From: Bradyrhizobium hipponense
Lineage (GTDB): Bacteria; Pseudomonadota; Alphaproteobacteria; Rhizobiales; Xanthobacteraceae
DNA: 64,000 bases
Reading direction: 5' to 3'
NCBI RefSeq assembly: GCF_008123965.1
Contig: NZ_VSTH01000051.1
Coordinates: 1 to 64,000, forward strand
The position numbers and the translations under genes are program-made. The notes beneath the pieces are model-generated. The model saw only the letters and a list, made by a program, of their open reading frames with translations. It was not told where the DNA came from and ran no database searches. Positions 24,901 through 32,066 of the stretch are shown here, piece by piece; positions within the stretch are counted from its first letter, which is position 1; each line of letters begins with the position of its first letter.

Positions 24901-25632
24901 GTGTCATTGGTAGAAAATACAAATATGAAACAGGCTCCCGCGGCCAACACTAAAGCCAAGCAGCTTGTGATCGAGTGGATCGATCACATCCTGGACCGCA
25001 AGAAGTGGAACGGGACTGACTTGGCCCGTGCCGCCGAACTGGCTCCCTCGACCATTCTTCGACTGCTGAACAATCCTAAGCACCCCTTCGTGCCCACCGT
25101 CACGACCTTGCAGAAGATTGCTGATGGATCGGGCTATCCTATCCCGAAGAAGGTCATGCAGGCGCTCGGCGCCGAGGGTGAGCGCGGTGACGGCAATGGC
25201 GACGAGGCTGACGAGAACATTCGCTCGCTCGGCACCGTCCGTACGCGGCAGCCGACTGTCGAGCTTAAGCACATCTCGTCGCTGCCGGCGTCGTTGCAGT
25301 CGACGGTGAGCGCGGGGCGGGACTCGTATGTCCCGGCTCCGCCTCAGCTGGAGGGCGACGAGACTGCATTCGCCTTCCACATGCCGGACAACACCTTCGA
25401 CCCTTGGTTCAAGTCGGGTTCACTGATGTTCGCGACCAAGCGCCGCGATCCAGTGGCCGGCGACACCATTGTTGTCACCGACAAGAACGGACGTGCTCGC
25501 GTCCGTCTTCTGATGGACATCACCGAGGCTGGGTTGAAGCTCACGAAGACCATCCCGGCGACGGAAGATGAAGTAGTGTCCTTCGATGACATCGGGGACA
25601 TTGCTATCGTCACCATCTTTGTGAAGAGCTGA
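24901..25632 (+). CDS. CI/LexA-like phage repressor with degenerate S24 domain
   Basis: 243 aa. GTG start with GGAGG 7 bp upstream. Residues 20-85 hold the HTH (TDLARAAELAPSTILRLLNN). The C-terminal half (from about 135) has the S24/LexA fold (FHMPDNTFDPWFKSGSLMFA; RDPVAGDTIVVTDKNGRARV). Where LexA-type proteins have catalytic Ser-Met after Asp, this one has Asn-Thr-Phe, and the Lys expected in the RVRLL strand is Arg. It probably maintains lysogeny by dimer binding but may be unable to cleave itself. A paralogous HTH is at 18946. Confidence 0.85.
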   Translation: MSLVENTNMKQAPAANTKAKQLVIEWIDHILDRKKWNGTDLARAAELAPSTILRLLNNPKHPFVPTVTTLQKIADGSGYPIPKKVMQALGAEGERGDGNGDEADENIRSLGTVRTRQPTVELKHISSLPASLQSTVSAGRDSYVPAPPQLEGDETAFAFHMPDNTFDPWFKSGSLMFATKRRDPVAGDTIVVTDKNGRARVRLLMDITEAGLKLTKTIPATEDEVVSFDDIGDIAIVTIFVKS

Positions 25633-25637
25633 TCAGA

Positions 25638-25663
25638 CCTGTAAGTCAGTTTTGACTTACAGG
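25638..25663. terminator. Hairpin between convergent genes
   Basis: CCTGTAAGTCA and its complement form an 11-bp hairpin (loop GTTT) between the repressor stop and the opposing gene's stop at 25665. It has no clear T tract but fits a bidirectional terminator. Confidence 0.6.
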
Positions 25664-25664
25664 C

Positions 25665-26039
25665 CTACACTTCGAACATCTTGCGGACACGTTCAGCCAT
25701 CGCCCTGATCGTCTTGGGCGGTGACGTCATGACGTCCACCTTGAAGTCCTCCTCCAGCTGGGCGAGCTGCTTCAGCCATTCTTCAGCCTCTCGCAATGAT
25801 GGAAGGTCGACCTGCGGCTCCCATTTGAGCCGCTGGATCTCCAACGCTGTCTTCTGGATCTCGAAGTCGAGGTAGTCCAGGAACTCACGCAACACGACCG
25901 TCACCCGATCGACGGCCGGCTCGATGACAAGCAACTGGTCACCGATCTCCGTCATGATTTCAGGCAGGCGGTCTTTGAACTTTGGGTTAATCGGGCGCGT
26001 TATCAGCTTGGGAACTGACTGCGCCGCACTACGCTTCAT
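25665..26039 (-). CDS. Coiled-coil hypothetical protein (124 aa)
   Basis: MKRSAAQSVPKLITRPINPK then long amphipathic helices (EFLDYLDFEIQKTALEIQRL; LREAEEWLKQLAQLEEDFKV) that look like a coiled coil. A strong AGGAGG ribosome-binding site precedes the ATG. It overlaps the Cro/XRE-like gene upstream, so the two may act together. Confidence 0.7.
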   Translation of the reverse strand: MKRSAAQSVPKLITRPINPKFKDRLPEIMTEIGDQLLVIEPAVDRVTVVLREFLDYLDFEIQKTALEIQRLKWEPQVDLPSLREAEEWLKQLAQLEEDFKVDVMTSPPKTIRAMAERVRKMFEV

Positions 26040-26314
26040 GAATCCTCCTTACGAAGGAGACGCATTCGGTCATGGACCTTGACTGCAGACATGTCGTCCT
26101 TCGTTGGCTTGAATGGTTGCAGGCCACGATTGATCGCTGCAAATGCCAAGGCGGTCGCCTTGGTCACGCCGCGGATTTCGTACTTGCCGATGGCCTGAGG
26201 CGTCAGTCCGAGCCAATCGGCCAGCTCGGTCTGCGTTAGGTCGCGGGAAACTCGGAACGCCCGAACCTCTTCGCCGGTAAGGAACTTCCTGGACGCATTA
26301 CGACTAGGGGTCAT
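26036..26314 (-). CDS. XRE-family HTH regulator (Cro-like)
   Basis: 92 aa. The HTH is clear: LTGEEVRAFRVSRDLTQTEL and ADWLGLTPQAIGKYEIRGVT. It is transcribed leftwards, convergent with the repressor gene, and is a candidate for the lytic switch. The short start at 26314 (AAAGG upstream) is preferred to the longer reading. Confidence 0.75.
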   Translation of the reverse strand: MTPSRNASRKFLTGEEVRAFRVSRDLTQTELADWLGLTPQAIGKYEIRGVTKATALAFAAINRGLQPFKPTKDDMSAVKVHDRMRLLRKEDS

Positions 26315-26379
26315 TTCACAACCTTTCTGAAGGCGCGAAAGGGCAAGAGGGATAACGGCTGAGGGGAACCGCAGTTGCC

Positions 26380-26667
26380 CTAATCCAGGCATACCGGCAC
26401 CGGTCGGGCACCTATGCCGCATGCAGGGCACCATTTCCTGGCGCTACCCCAGTTCTTCAGCTTCCGCTCGAAGGTGCGGGAGGCGCCTGGGTAGAACTGC
26501 GCGACATGGACCAGGCTGCCGGCGGCCACGGCGGCTTTAACAAGGGGTGACCCTCTGCCGTTGAGATGTTGTTCCAGGCGTCTGTCTGGAGTTTCATCGT
26601 GACACCAGCCGATGTAGTGAGCCGCATGTAAATAGCTCGGCTCGAAGTGAAGTAGGTAAACACTCAT
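26380..26667 (-). CDS. GIY-YIG nuclease-like protein
   Basis: 95 aa. VYLLHFEPSYLHAAHYIGWC and RRLEQHLNGRGSPLVKAAV then SRTFERKLKNWGSARKWCPA fit the minimal GIY-YIG fold (the second motif is present as HYIG, with the later Arg and Glu). A free-standing nuclease or repair role is inferred. Confidence 0.6.
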   Translation of the reverse strand: MSVYLLHFEPSYLHAAHYIGWCHDETPDRRLEQHLNGRGSPLVKAAVAAGSLVHVAQFYPGASRTFERKLKNWGSARKWCPACGIGARPVPVCLD

Positions 26668-26700
26668 TTGCTTTTCGCAACCTGTTGGATTTGTTTTCGA

Positions 26701-26880
26701 TCAGGCGGCTTCGGCAACCGGTGCTCGCTCGATGCGAGCCATGCGGCCAAGCTTCCATTGATCACGGATGACCAACACAAGCTCGGCGCGGTCCATCGGC
26801 TCGGAAACCTGACGCCACTTCGGACCAGGCTTCGTCAGCGCCCACACAACGAACATCGCGGGCACGGGCTTCGTCTTCAT
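26701..26880 (-). CDS. Small hypothetical protein (59 aa)
   Basis: MKTKPVPAMFVVWALTKPGP followed by a basic segment (RDQWKLGRMARIERAPVAEA). Its ATG overlaps the stop of the gene upstream (ATGA), which supports it. Function unknown. Confidence 0.55.
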   Translation of the reverse strand: MKTKPVPAMFVVWALTKPGPKWRQVSEPMDRAELVLVIRDQWKLGRMARIERAPVAEAA

Positions 26881-27176
26881 GGTGACTCCTTGGATTTGAT
26901 GAAGTTGGTGATCGGGCCGTCGCCCTGATCAAAGACGTTGACGATCCCCCGGCCTTCCATCTCGTTGACGGGGATCCACACGGTGAAGGTGAGGCCCTGC
27001 GGAGGGGCGAGCATCTCGATGCACTCGATGATGCCGTCAGCGCCGGGCAGGATCGTGTGCTCGTTATCTTCGTGGTCGTCGCCGACGCAGACATCGAGCA
27101 TCGTCACGCGCTGCCCGAGCTTGAACCCCTCGGCCTCCGGCAGGCCATGCCGATGATCGAACGGACGGCTAACCAT
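26877..27176 (-). CDS. Hypothetical phage protein (99 aa)
   Basis: Starts MVSRPFDHRHGLPEAEGFKL, overlapping the stop of the upstream gene. Beta-rich (GLTFTVWIPVNEMEGRGIVN), with an acidic stretch DVCVGDDHEDNEHTI. Not recognised. Confidence 0.6.
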   Translation of the reverse strand: MVSRPFDHRHGLPEAEGFKLGQRVTMLDVCVGDDHEDNEHTILPGADGIIECIEMLAPPQGLTFTVWIPVNEMEGRGIVNVFDQGDGPITNFIKSKESP

Positions 27177-27552
27177 AGACGATGTCCCCGAACAGGCAGG
27201 CTTGCAGGAAAACATCGCCGGTCTCGGCGTCGCCGTTCTCTTCGACGATTTCCGCGATACGGGATGCGGCTTGCTTCGATAGGTAGTCGAGGCCGGTCTT
27301 GATGCTTGCCGGCGTCAGCTCGTACGCCTTGTCCTCCTGGACCTTGATCTCGATCAGGAAGTCGCCGGACCAGACGTTCGGACAAGCGTACCAGGGGCGC
27401 TCTTTCGCCAGCTCGCGGCCCTTCTTGGGTGTGACTTCCTCGATCCAATAGTTCGATCCGCCCTCGAAGGCGGCGATGATCTGGTCGGCCACATGCTGAG
27501 CTGTCAGCTGAATGGTAGCCGGAAACGTTGCGAGCACAGGTGTGTCGCTCAT
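27169..27552 (-). CDS. Hypothetical phage protein (127 aa)
   Basis: Starts MSDTPVLATFPATIQLTAQH after AGAGGA. Contains a conserved-looking core (GGSNYWIEEVTPKKGRELAK; FLIEIKVQEDKAYELTPASI). Phage proteins with this 'ADQIIAAFEGGSNYWI' opening are widespread but of unknown function. Confidence 0.7.
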   Translation of the reverse strand: MSDTPVLATFPATIQLTAQHVADQIIAAFEGGSNYWIEEVTPKKGRELAKERPWYACPNVWSGDFLIEIKVQEDKAYELTPASIKTGLDYLSKQAASRIAEIVEENGDAETGDVFLQACLFGDIVYG

Positions 27553-27580
27553 GATGTATTCCTCTGATGGTGGATTGTGG

Positions 27581-27766
27581 TCAGGCGAAATCGAGTTCGC
27601 CGTATCCGTCCTCGACGTAGCGGTTCGAGCGGCGGTACTCCCCGCCGCGACGCGGGGAGGATCTGCGCTCACCTCTGTTGGTGTTGATGACGTCGCTGAC
27701 CGCTGTCTCGTCGAAGTCCTCGTCGATCAGCTCCTGGTCCCAGGGGCCCTGCTTGGGCTTACGCAT
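27581..27766 (-). CDS. Small charged hypothetical protein (61 aa)
   Basis: MRKPKQGPWDQELIDEDFDE then a basic and acidic tail (RRSSPRRGGEYRRSNRYVED). The start overlaps the stop of the gene upstream. Function unknown. Confidence 0.55.
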   Translation of the reverse strand: MRKPKQGPWDQELIDEDFDETAVSDVINTNRGERRSSPRRGGEYRRSNRYVEDGYGELDFA

Positions 27767-28523
27767 GCTCAAGGTCCTTCGAACGTTCGAAGTGCTTTGA
27801 GCCGGTGCCGTGCGCCTCGATCGTGATGTCAGCCTTGCCGCCGGAGCGGTGGCCGCCGCAAAGCAGGCAGTAGGCACACTGGATGGCCTTCCCCATCTCA
27901 GCGCCGGCCGGGCAGTGACCCTCGCCCTTGGCCTTGGGTTCACCCTTGGGGCGGACCCGGTAGGTTCGGAATCCGAGCGCCTTGGCGAGGACGCGATCGA
28001 CCTCGCTGTCGCAGGAGGCCATGCAGAACTGCGCCAGCTCGGGGACCTCGCGCCAACGATGGGTGTAGCCGGTCATCTCGTCGACGAGCTGGAGAGCGGA
28101 CTGCCAGATCTTCACCGGCACGGCTCCGGGATCGCCGTAGGCTCCGAGACGAACCCGCTTGCGAGCCAGAAGCTTTCGGGCCTTGGTGAGCGGCACATCC
28201 TGGTAGACGCCGCGCTGAAAAGCGTCCCAAACGACGCGAGGACCATGCATCAGCGTCACGTAGCAGGAGCGCTCGATGTTCTTCTTCTCGCCGGTCTTGG
28301 GGTCGGTGATGATGCGGCCCATGTGGATGCAGGTGCCGCAGATCGAAACGTCATCACCGCGCTGCGCAGCCAGCATCGGGTTCTGGTCGGCGCGCAGGAT
28401 GTAGACCTGGACCATCGGGCCGGTCTTTGAGTTGCTGCCGCCATCTTCCAGACCAGTGGCGATGACGACGATCGGCTTGCCGTCGATCATCGACGGGCCG
28501 CGGTAGAGAACGAAACCGTTCAT
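27759..28523 (-). CDS. Conserved phage protein with cysteine motifs (254 aa)
   Basis: Starts MNGFVLYRGPSMIDGKPIVV. A recurring layout in phages and prophages: ICGTCIHMGRI, SCYVTLMHGPRVVWDAFQRG, and a CPAGAEMGKAIQCAYCLLCGG cysteine cluster near the C-terminus, which suggests zinc or iron-sulphur binding. Function unknown. It follows an operator motif directly. Confidence 0.7.
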   Translation of the reverse strand: MNGFVLYRGPSMIDGKPIVVIATGLEDGGSNSKTGPMVQVYILRADQNPMLAAQRGDDVSICGTCIHMGRIITDPKTGEKKNIERSCYVTLMHGPRVVWDAFQRGVYQDVPLTKARKLLARKRVRLGAYGDPGAVPVKIWQSALQLVDEMTGYTHRWREVPELAQFCMASCDSEVDRVLAKALGFRTYRVRPKGEPKAKGEGHCPAGAEMGKAIQCAYCLLCGGHRSGGKADITIEAHGTGSKHFERSKDLEHA

Positions 28524-28537
28524 AGGTCTCTCCTTAT

Positions 28538-28551
28538 TTGCATTCATGCAA
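28538..28551 (-). promoter_or_regulatory. Phage operator-like motif (site 8)
   Basis: Coding-strand TTGCATGAATGCAA, 15 bp before the start at 28523 and immediately followed by ATAAGGAG. Confidence 0.75.
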
Positions 28552-28906
28552 GCACCAGGGCATGGGTCTTCGGTTCGGTCAGGGCCAGATCGGCCTCTGC
28601 ACGTTTGAGCTGGTTGGTCAGGATCTTGATGTGCTTCCGTTTCCTGGCCTGAAAGTCGTGGATGGCGTCAGCCTCGGACTCCGAGAACTTCTTCTTGAAT
28701 GCGGTGAGCAATACGAACTCACCGCAGCACCAGGCGCCCTTAGGCGTCCGGCGATCGACCGGGTACCAGCGCAATTCGAGGCGAGGATCGGTGACCCCGT
28801 ACTCCTCGCGGTCGGCATCGACAACGTAGGAGTAGCGCTGGGCCTCGCACCGCCAGAGGACATCGAGATCCCCTGGCGGCTTTCCGTGTGGATAGTGCAG
28901 CTTCAC
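28544..28906 (-). CDS. Hypothetical phage protein (120 aa), GTG start
   Basis: Starts with GTG at 28906, overlapping the helicase stop (GTGA) and preceded by AGGAGAAGG. Sequence WRCEAQRYSYVVDADREEYG and LELRWYPVDRRTPKGAWCCG, then a charged helical tail (ESEADAIHDFQARKRKHIKI). Its stop lies inside the operator motif of the next unit. Not recognised. Confidence 0.65.
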   Translation of the reverse strand: MKLHYPHGKPPGDLDVLWRCEAQRYSYVVDADREEYGVTDPRLELRWYPVDRRTPKGAWCCGEFVLLTAFKKKFSESEADAIHDFQARKRKHIKILTNQLKRAEADLALTEPKTHALVLA

Positions 28907-30483
28907 GCCGCCTTCTCCTGCTGCTCCTTGTTGTCGTTGGCGGGCTTCTGCTTCGGCACGGGCGCAGCCAGGTCGACGAGGGTGTTCATCGAACGGGTCG
29001 CCGCGACGTAGCAGAGGTTGTCCTCCTGCTCGATCTCCCAGGGCATGGAGGCGTACTTCGAGGGGCAGGTTGCGAACCGGTCGAGCCAGAACACGTACTT
29101 CCACTCGCGGCCCTTCGACTTGTGGATCGTCGAGAGGGTCAGGATGCCCGTCACGTTGTCGGCGAAGATCGAGTTGATGTATGCGACCACGTCGGTGATC
29201 AGGTGCTGCTTCTTTTCGAGGCAAGCATCCATCACGACCTTGAGTGTCTCCGCCTTGTCCTCGGCCTCCTGGACTCGAGCCATCTTCTTCTTGGCCATCC
29301 AGCGCTGGGTTTCCATGTCCAGCCATTCTTCGAGCTTGTCTTCCAGCTCGGGGATGGTGGAGATCGACTTCCAGCGGGTCGCCAGCTTGATCAGCGCCTC
29401 GCCGATGTTGCGGCCCTCGATCCGGCAGGGGATGTTCTGGCGGATCAGTGCGAAGGCGGCGGACACCAGCGGCCGGGTGTTGCGGCAGAGGATCGCCGAG
29501 TCCCCATAGTGAAGCGCCTTCTTCACCATGAAGTCCTCGAAGGTCATCGCCGTCACCGTGCCCTGCGGCGCGCTCTCGTGTGCCTGGATGTGATCGACCC
29601 AGGTCTGAGCGAACCGGACGATGTTCTTCGGGCAGCGGTAGGTCACCGTGAGCGGCATTTCCTTCGCCTGGAAATACTGCTTCAGGTTCTCCATGCTCTC
29701 GTTGTCGGCGCCCGTGAAGCCGTAGATGGCCTGCCGGGGATCGCCGACGCCGAAGAACCGGCCGGTCTCTTTGAGCAGCGCGTCAGCCAGAAGCTTGCGG
29801 CATAGGTTGGCATCCTGCGCCTCGTCCATGATCACGTTGTCGTACTCGAAGAACTTGATCTGGTAGAGTAGCGGCAGATAGATCATGTCATCGAAGTCGA
29901 CGACCTGTCGCAGCTCGTTGGACGCCTTGAGCAGCTTGATCCCGACGTCGATGAGCTGGTCCGCCTTCTTCTGCAGCGGCTCTTCGTCAAACAGATCGAA
30001 GTGGTCGACGATGTCCTCCCAGATCGAGGTGTCGTCGATGTGACCCTGGCCCGGGACGCCGACAGCATTGGCCTTGGCGAGCGACACCAGGTGGCAGATC
30101 GTGCCGGTGTGCGGCACCAGCGTGATCGGGATCTCGTCGTTCTCGACCCAGGAGGCGCAGATCGCGCCGACCTTGTCGCCCTTGACGATGACGCCGGGGA
30201 CGGCCTTCTTGTAGTTCCGCAGGCCGATCGAGTGGGTGGTGGCCGCCTCAACCCGCTTCCAGTCGATGCCGCGCTTCTTCAACTTGGCCTTGATCTCTTC
30301 GGCAATCTTCTTGTTGTAGGCCAGGATGATCGAGATCCCGCCCATGCCATCGGCCGCTTCGAGGATGGTTGTGGTCTTGCCGGCGCCGGCCACGGCGATC
30401 AGCACGATAGAGCTGGTTCCGGTTCGGGCTTCCTTGATGAATGCCGCCTGCTGGGGCGACCATTGAATTGCTGTGGTCTGCAT
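28903..30483 (-). CDS. UvrD/PcrA-type superfamily 1 helicase
   Basis: 526 aa. Walker A VLIAVAGAGKTTTILEAADG (about residue 30), motif II IMDEAQDAN (about 220), motif III VGDPRQAIYGFTGADN, motif IV region YRCPKNIVRFAQ, motif V LSTIHKSKGREWKYVFWL and motif VI NLCYVAATRSM. A compact helicase likely used in repair, recombination or restart of phage forks. The end is Lys/Gln-rich. Confidence 0.92.
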   Translation of the reverse strand: MQTTAIQWSPQQAAFIKEARTGTSSIVLIAVAGAGKTTTILEAADGMGGISIILAYNKKIAEEIKAKLKKRGIDWKRVEAATTHSIGLRNYKKAVPGVIVKGDKVGAICASWVENDEIPITLVPHTGTICHLVSLAKANAVGVPGQGHIDDTSIWEDIVDHFDLFDEEPLQKKADQLIDVGIKLLKASNELRQVVDFDDMIYLPLLYQIKFFEYDNVIMDEAQDANLCRKLLADALLKETGRFFGVGDPRQAIYGFTGADNESMENLKQYFQAKEMPLTVTYRCPKNIVRFAQTWVDHIQAHESAPQGTVTAMTFEDFMVKKALHYGDSAILCRNTRPLVSAAFALIRQNIPCRIEGRNIGEALIKLATRWKSISTIPELEDKLEEWLDMETQRWMAKKKMARVQEAEDKAETLKVVMDACLEKKQHLITDVVAYINSIFADNVTGILTLSTIHKSKGREWKYVFWLDRFATCPSKYASMPWEIEQEDNLCYVAATRSMNTLVDLAAPVPKQKPANDNKEQQEKAA

Positions 30484-30530
30484 GTGTCCTGTCTCGGATC
30501 GGGGTTAGTGGCGGATCGTTAGCATTGCGA

Positions 30531-30544
30531 TTGCATTCAAGCAA
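30531..30544 (-). promoter_or_regulatory. Phage operator-like motif (site 9)
   Basis: Coding-strand TTGCTTGAATGCAA, 48 bp before the helicase start. Confidence 0.7.
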
Positions 30545-30568
30545 ATAGAAAGCCAGCGAAATGCAAAT

Positions 30569-30931
30569 TTATGCGGCGACTCGGTGCTCCTGGGCACGCA
30601 GCGCCTTCAGGGCCTGGACGATACGCTGGGCGTTCGCCTCGCTGCGGGGCTGGGCGATGACCTTGCGGTCCTCGAAGATGATCCAGCAGTTATCGTAGAT
30701 GTCCTCGATCGCGAACACCTCGTCGTTGTCGGCGAAGAACGCGGTCTTGCCGGCCGGCGTGAGGTGGTGGGTCTGGATCATCGTGTAGGCGTGCTCGTCG
30801 ATGAACCCCTTCTTCTTCAGGTTGTTCAGCGAGTTGACGTGCCCTTCGCGCAGATAGAGGCTGGTGCTGACGGACATCGCCAGGATCCGCGCAATGATGC
30901 GCTCTTGCAGGTTAGTCAGCATCTTCGTCAT
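30569..30931 (-). CDS. Hypothetical protein, possible winged helix (120 aa)
   Basis: MTKMLTNLQERIIARILAMS then a helical segment (LREGHVNSLNNLKKKGFIDE; THHLTPAGKTAFFADNDEVF) like a winged-helix domain. A second half (NCWIIFEDRKVIAQPRSEAN) is beta-rich. DNA binding is a guess from the N-terminal pattern. Confidence 0.65.
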   Translation of the reverse strand: MTKMLTNLQERIIARILAMSVSTSLYLREGHVNSLNNLKKKGFIDEHAYTMIQTHHLTPAGKTAFFADNDEVFAIEDIYDNCWIIFEDRKVIAQPRSEANAQRIVQALKALRAQEHRVAA

Positions 30932-31116
30932 GGTTGCCTCTGTTCAATGGTGGCCTGGAGTCGGCTGAGCCAGTCATCCAGGAAGCGTTGGTGGCTTTCG
31001 AAGGCGAATGAGATGTTCGATGCGGCCTGCTGCATCTGGTCGGCTGCTGCGCTCATGGTGCTTGCAGCAGACCGCACGTCATCGGCGCCGATCAGGTGAA
31101 CGTACCGCTCTGACAT
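30928..31116 (-). CDS. Small helical hypothetical protein (62 aa)
   Basis: MSERYVHLIGADDVRSAAST then a long amphipathic helix (DQMQQAASNISFAFESHQRF). Overlaps the next gene by 4 bp. Function unknown. Confidence 0.6.
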   Translation of the reverse strand: MSERYVHLIGADDVRSAASTMSAAADQMQQAASNISFAFESHQRFLDDWLSRLQATIEQRQP

Positions 31117-31120
31117 GGCG

Positions 31121-31447
31121 TCACTTCAGGTAGGCCGGGCCATAGATGCCCATCTTGGCGAGGCCGTTGTGCTCGTCGAAGATGTTGCCGCGGGCGTGTT
31201 TGGCGGGCTTCGACCAGCTCGCCGGCATCAGCACGTCGCCAGTGTTCTTGCAGACGAAGGCGTGGACGCTGCCGTCACGGCGGACGCGGTAGCGAACCTT
31301 CAGCTCCTCCAGCTTGAACTCCGGCTTCGGCAGCCGTGGATAGTTCTGCGCCATGTGCTCGTGGTTGATGCGCCGACAGCCCTCGAAGAATGTCTGAAGG
31401 GCAGGGCCGAAGTTGCGCTCGAATTTGGTTTGGAAGGGTTGGACCAT
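31121..31447 (-). CDS. Hypothetical phage protein (108 aa)
   Basis: MVQPFQTKFERNFGPALQTF with a compact beta-rich second half (RYRVRRDGSVHAFVCKNTGD). No recognised family. Operator site 10 lies 19 bp upstream of the start. Confidence 0.65.
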   Translation of the reverse strand: MVQPFQTKFERNFGPALQTFFEGCRRINHEHMAQNYPRLPKPEFKLEELKVRYRVRRDGSVHAFVCKNTGDVLMPASWSKPAKHARGNIFDEHNGLAKMGIYGPAYLK

Positions 31448-31465
31448 TGCATTTTCCTGGTAAGT

Positions 31466-31479
31466 TTGCAGTCAAGCAA
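31466..31479 (-). promoter_or_regulatory. Phage operator-like motif (site 10)
   Basis: Coding-strand TTGCTTGACTGCAA, 19 bp before the start at 31447. Confidence 0.65.
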
Positions 31480-31514
31480 ACGGCCGGACAGCATGAGCCA
31501 CCCGGCCGGAGCGC

Positions 31515-31574
31515 TTACAGCTCGGCGACCGCCTTGCGGAGGTCATCGAGCGACATGTTGGAGAGCTTCTCCAT
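31515..31574 (-). CDS. Possible micro-ORF (19 aa)
   Basis: MEKLSNMSLDDLRKAVAEL with its own stop. It fills the only gap between the RIIB-like gene and operator site 10. Weak ribosome-binding site; may not be translated. Confidence 0.3.
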   Translation of the reverse strand: MEKLSNMSLDDLRKAVAEL

Positions 31575-31582
31575 TTGTGCTC

Positions 31583-32047
31583 TCAGTCCTTGATGATTTC
31601 TTTGATGGATGCGTTGGCGACGAAGCCGAGGAAGCCGTCCTCGGACTCGACCATCACGCGCTTGTCGAGGTCGTCATTGTCGACGTCGCCGACCGTGTAG
31701 ATGCCGTCAGGGGCATCCTCGTCCCCTTCGACGCGGACCTGGTCGCCGGGGCTGACGATCAGGATCTTGGTGGCCTCGGGTTCAGCCGTGGCCCTTTGCT
31801 GCCAAGCCGAAGGCATCTGCTCGCCGTCGACGAACAGGCCATCCTCGCTGAGGACAGCCCGCCCATCGGTGGCGTCGTTCACCGCCACCCGAACGTCCGC
31901 AAGGCGAACAAGCTCGTTCTCGTCCTCGCACCCCTCACCGAGTCGGCTCTTTATCTGCTCGAATGCGGGATGATCCACCGCCAGGGTCCATGGCCGACCC
32001 TGTGCGATGAAGAAGATCGATGTGTCAGTGATGACGCTGGCAATCAT
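31583..32047 (-). CDS. RIIB-like protein
   Basis: 154 aa. The opening MIASVITDTSIFFIAQGRPW then TLAVDHPAFEQIKSRLGEG matches the N-terminal domain found in RIIB homologues of diverse phages (threonine-rich strand, 'G-x-P-x-T', 'HP-F'). It directly follows the RIIA-like gene, as in T4 and its relatives. In T4 the rII proteins act at the membrane in defence against host and prophage exclusion. The acidic central region is unlike T4. Confidence 0.65.
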   Translation of the reverse strand: MIASVITDTSIFFIAQGRPWTLAVDHPAFEQIKSRLGEGCEDENELVRLADVRVAVNDATDGRAVLSEDGLFVDGEQMPSAWQQRATAEPEATKILIVSPGDQVRVEGDEDAPDGIYTVGDVDNDDLDKRVMVESEDGFLGFVANASIKEIIKD

Positions 32048-32066
32048 GTTGCGCTCCGGTTTCGTG

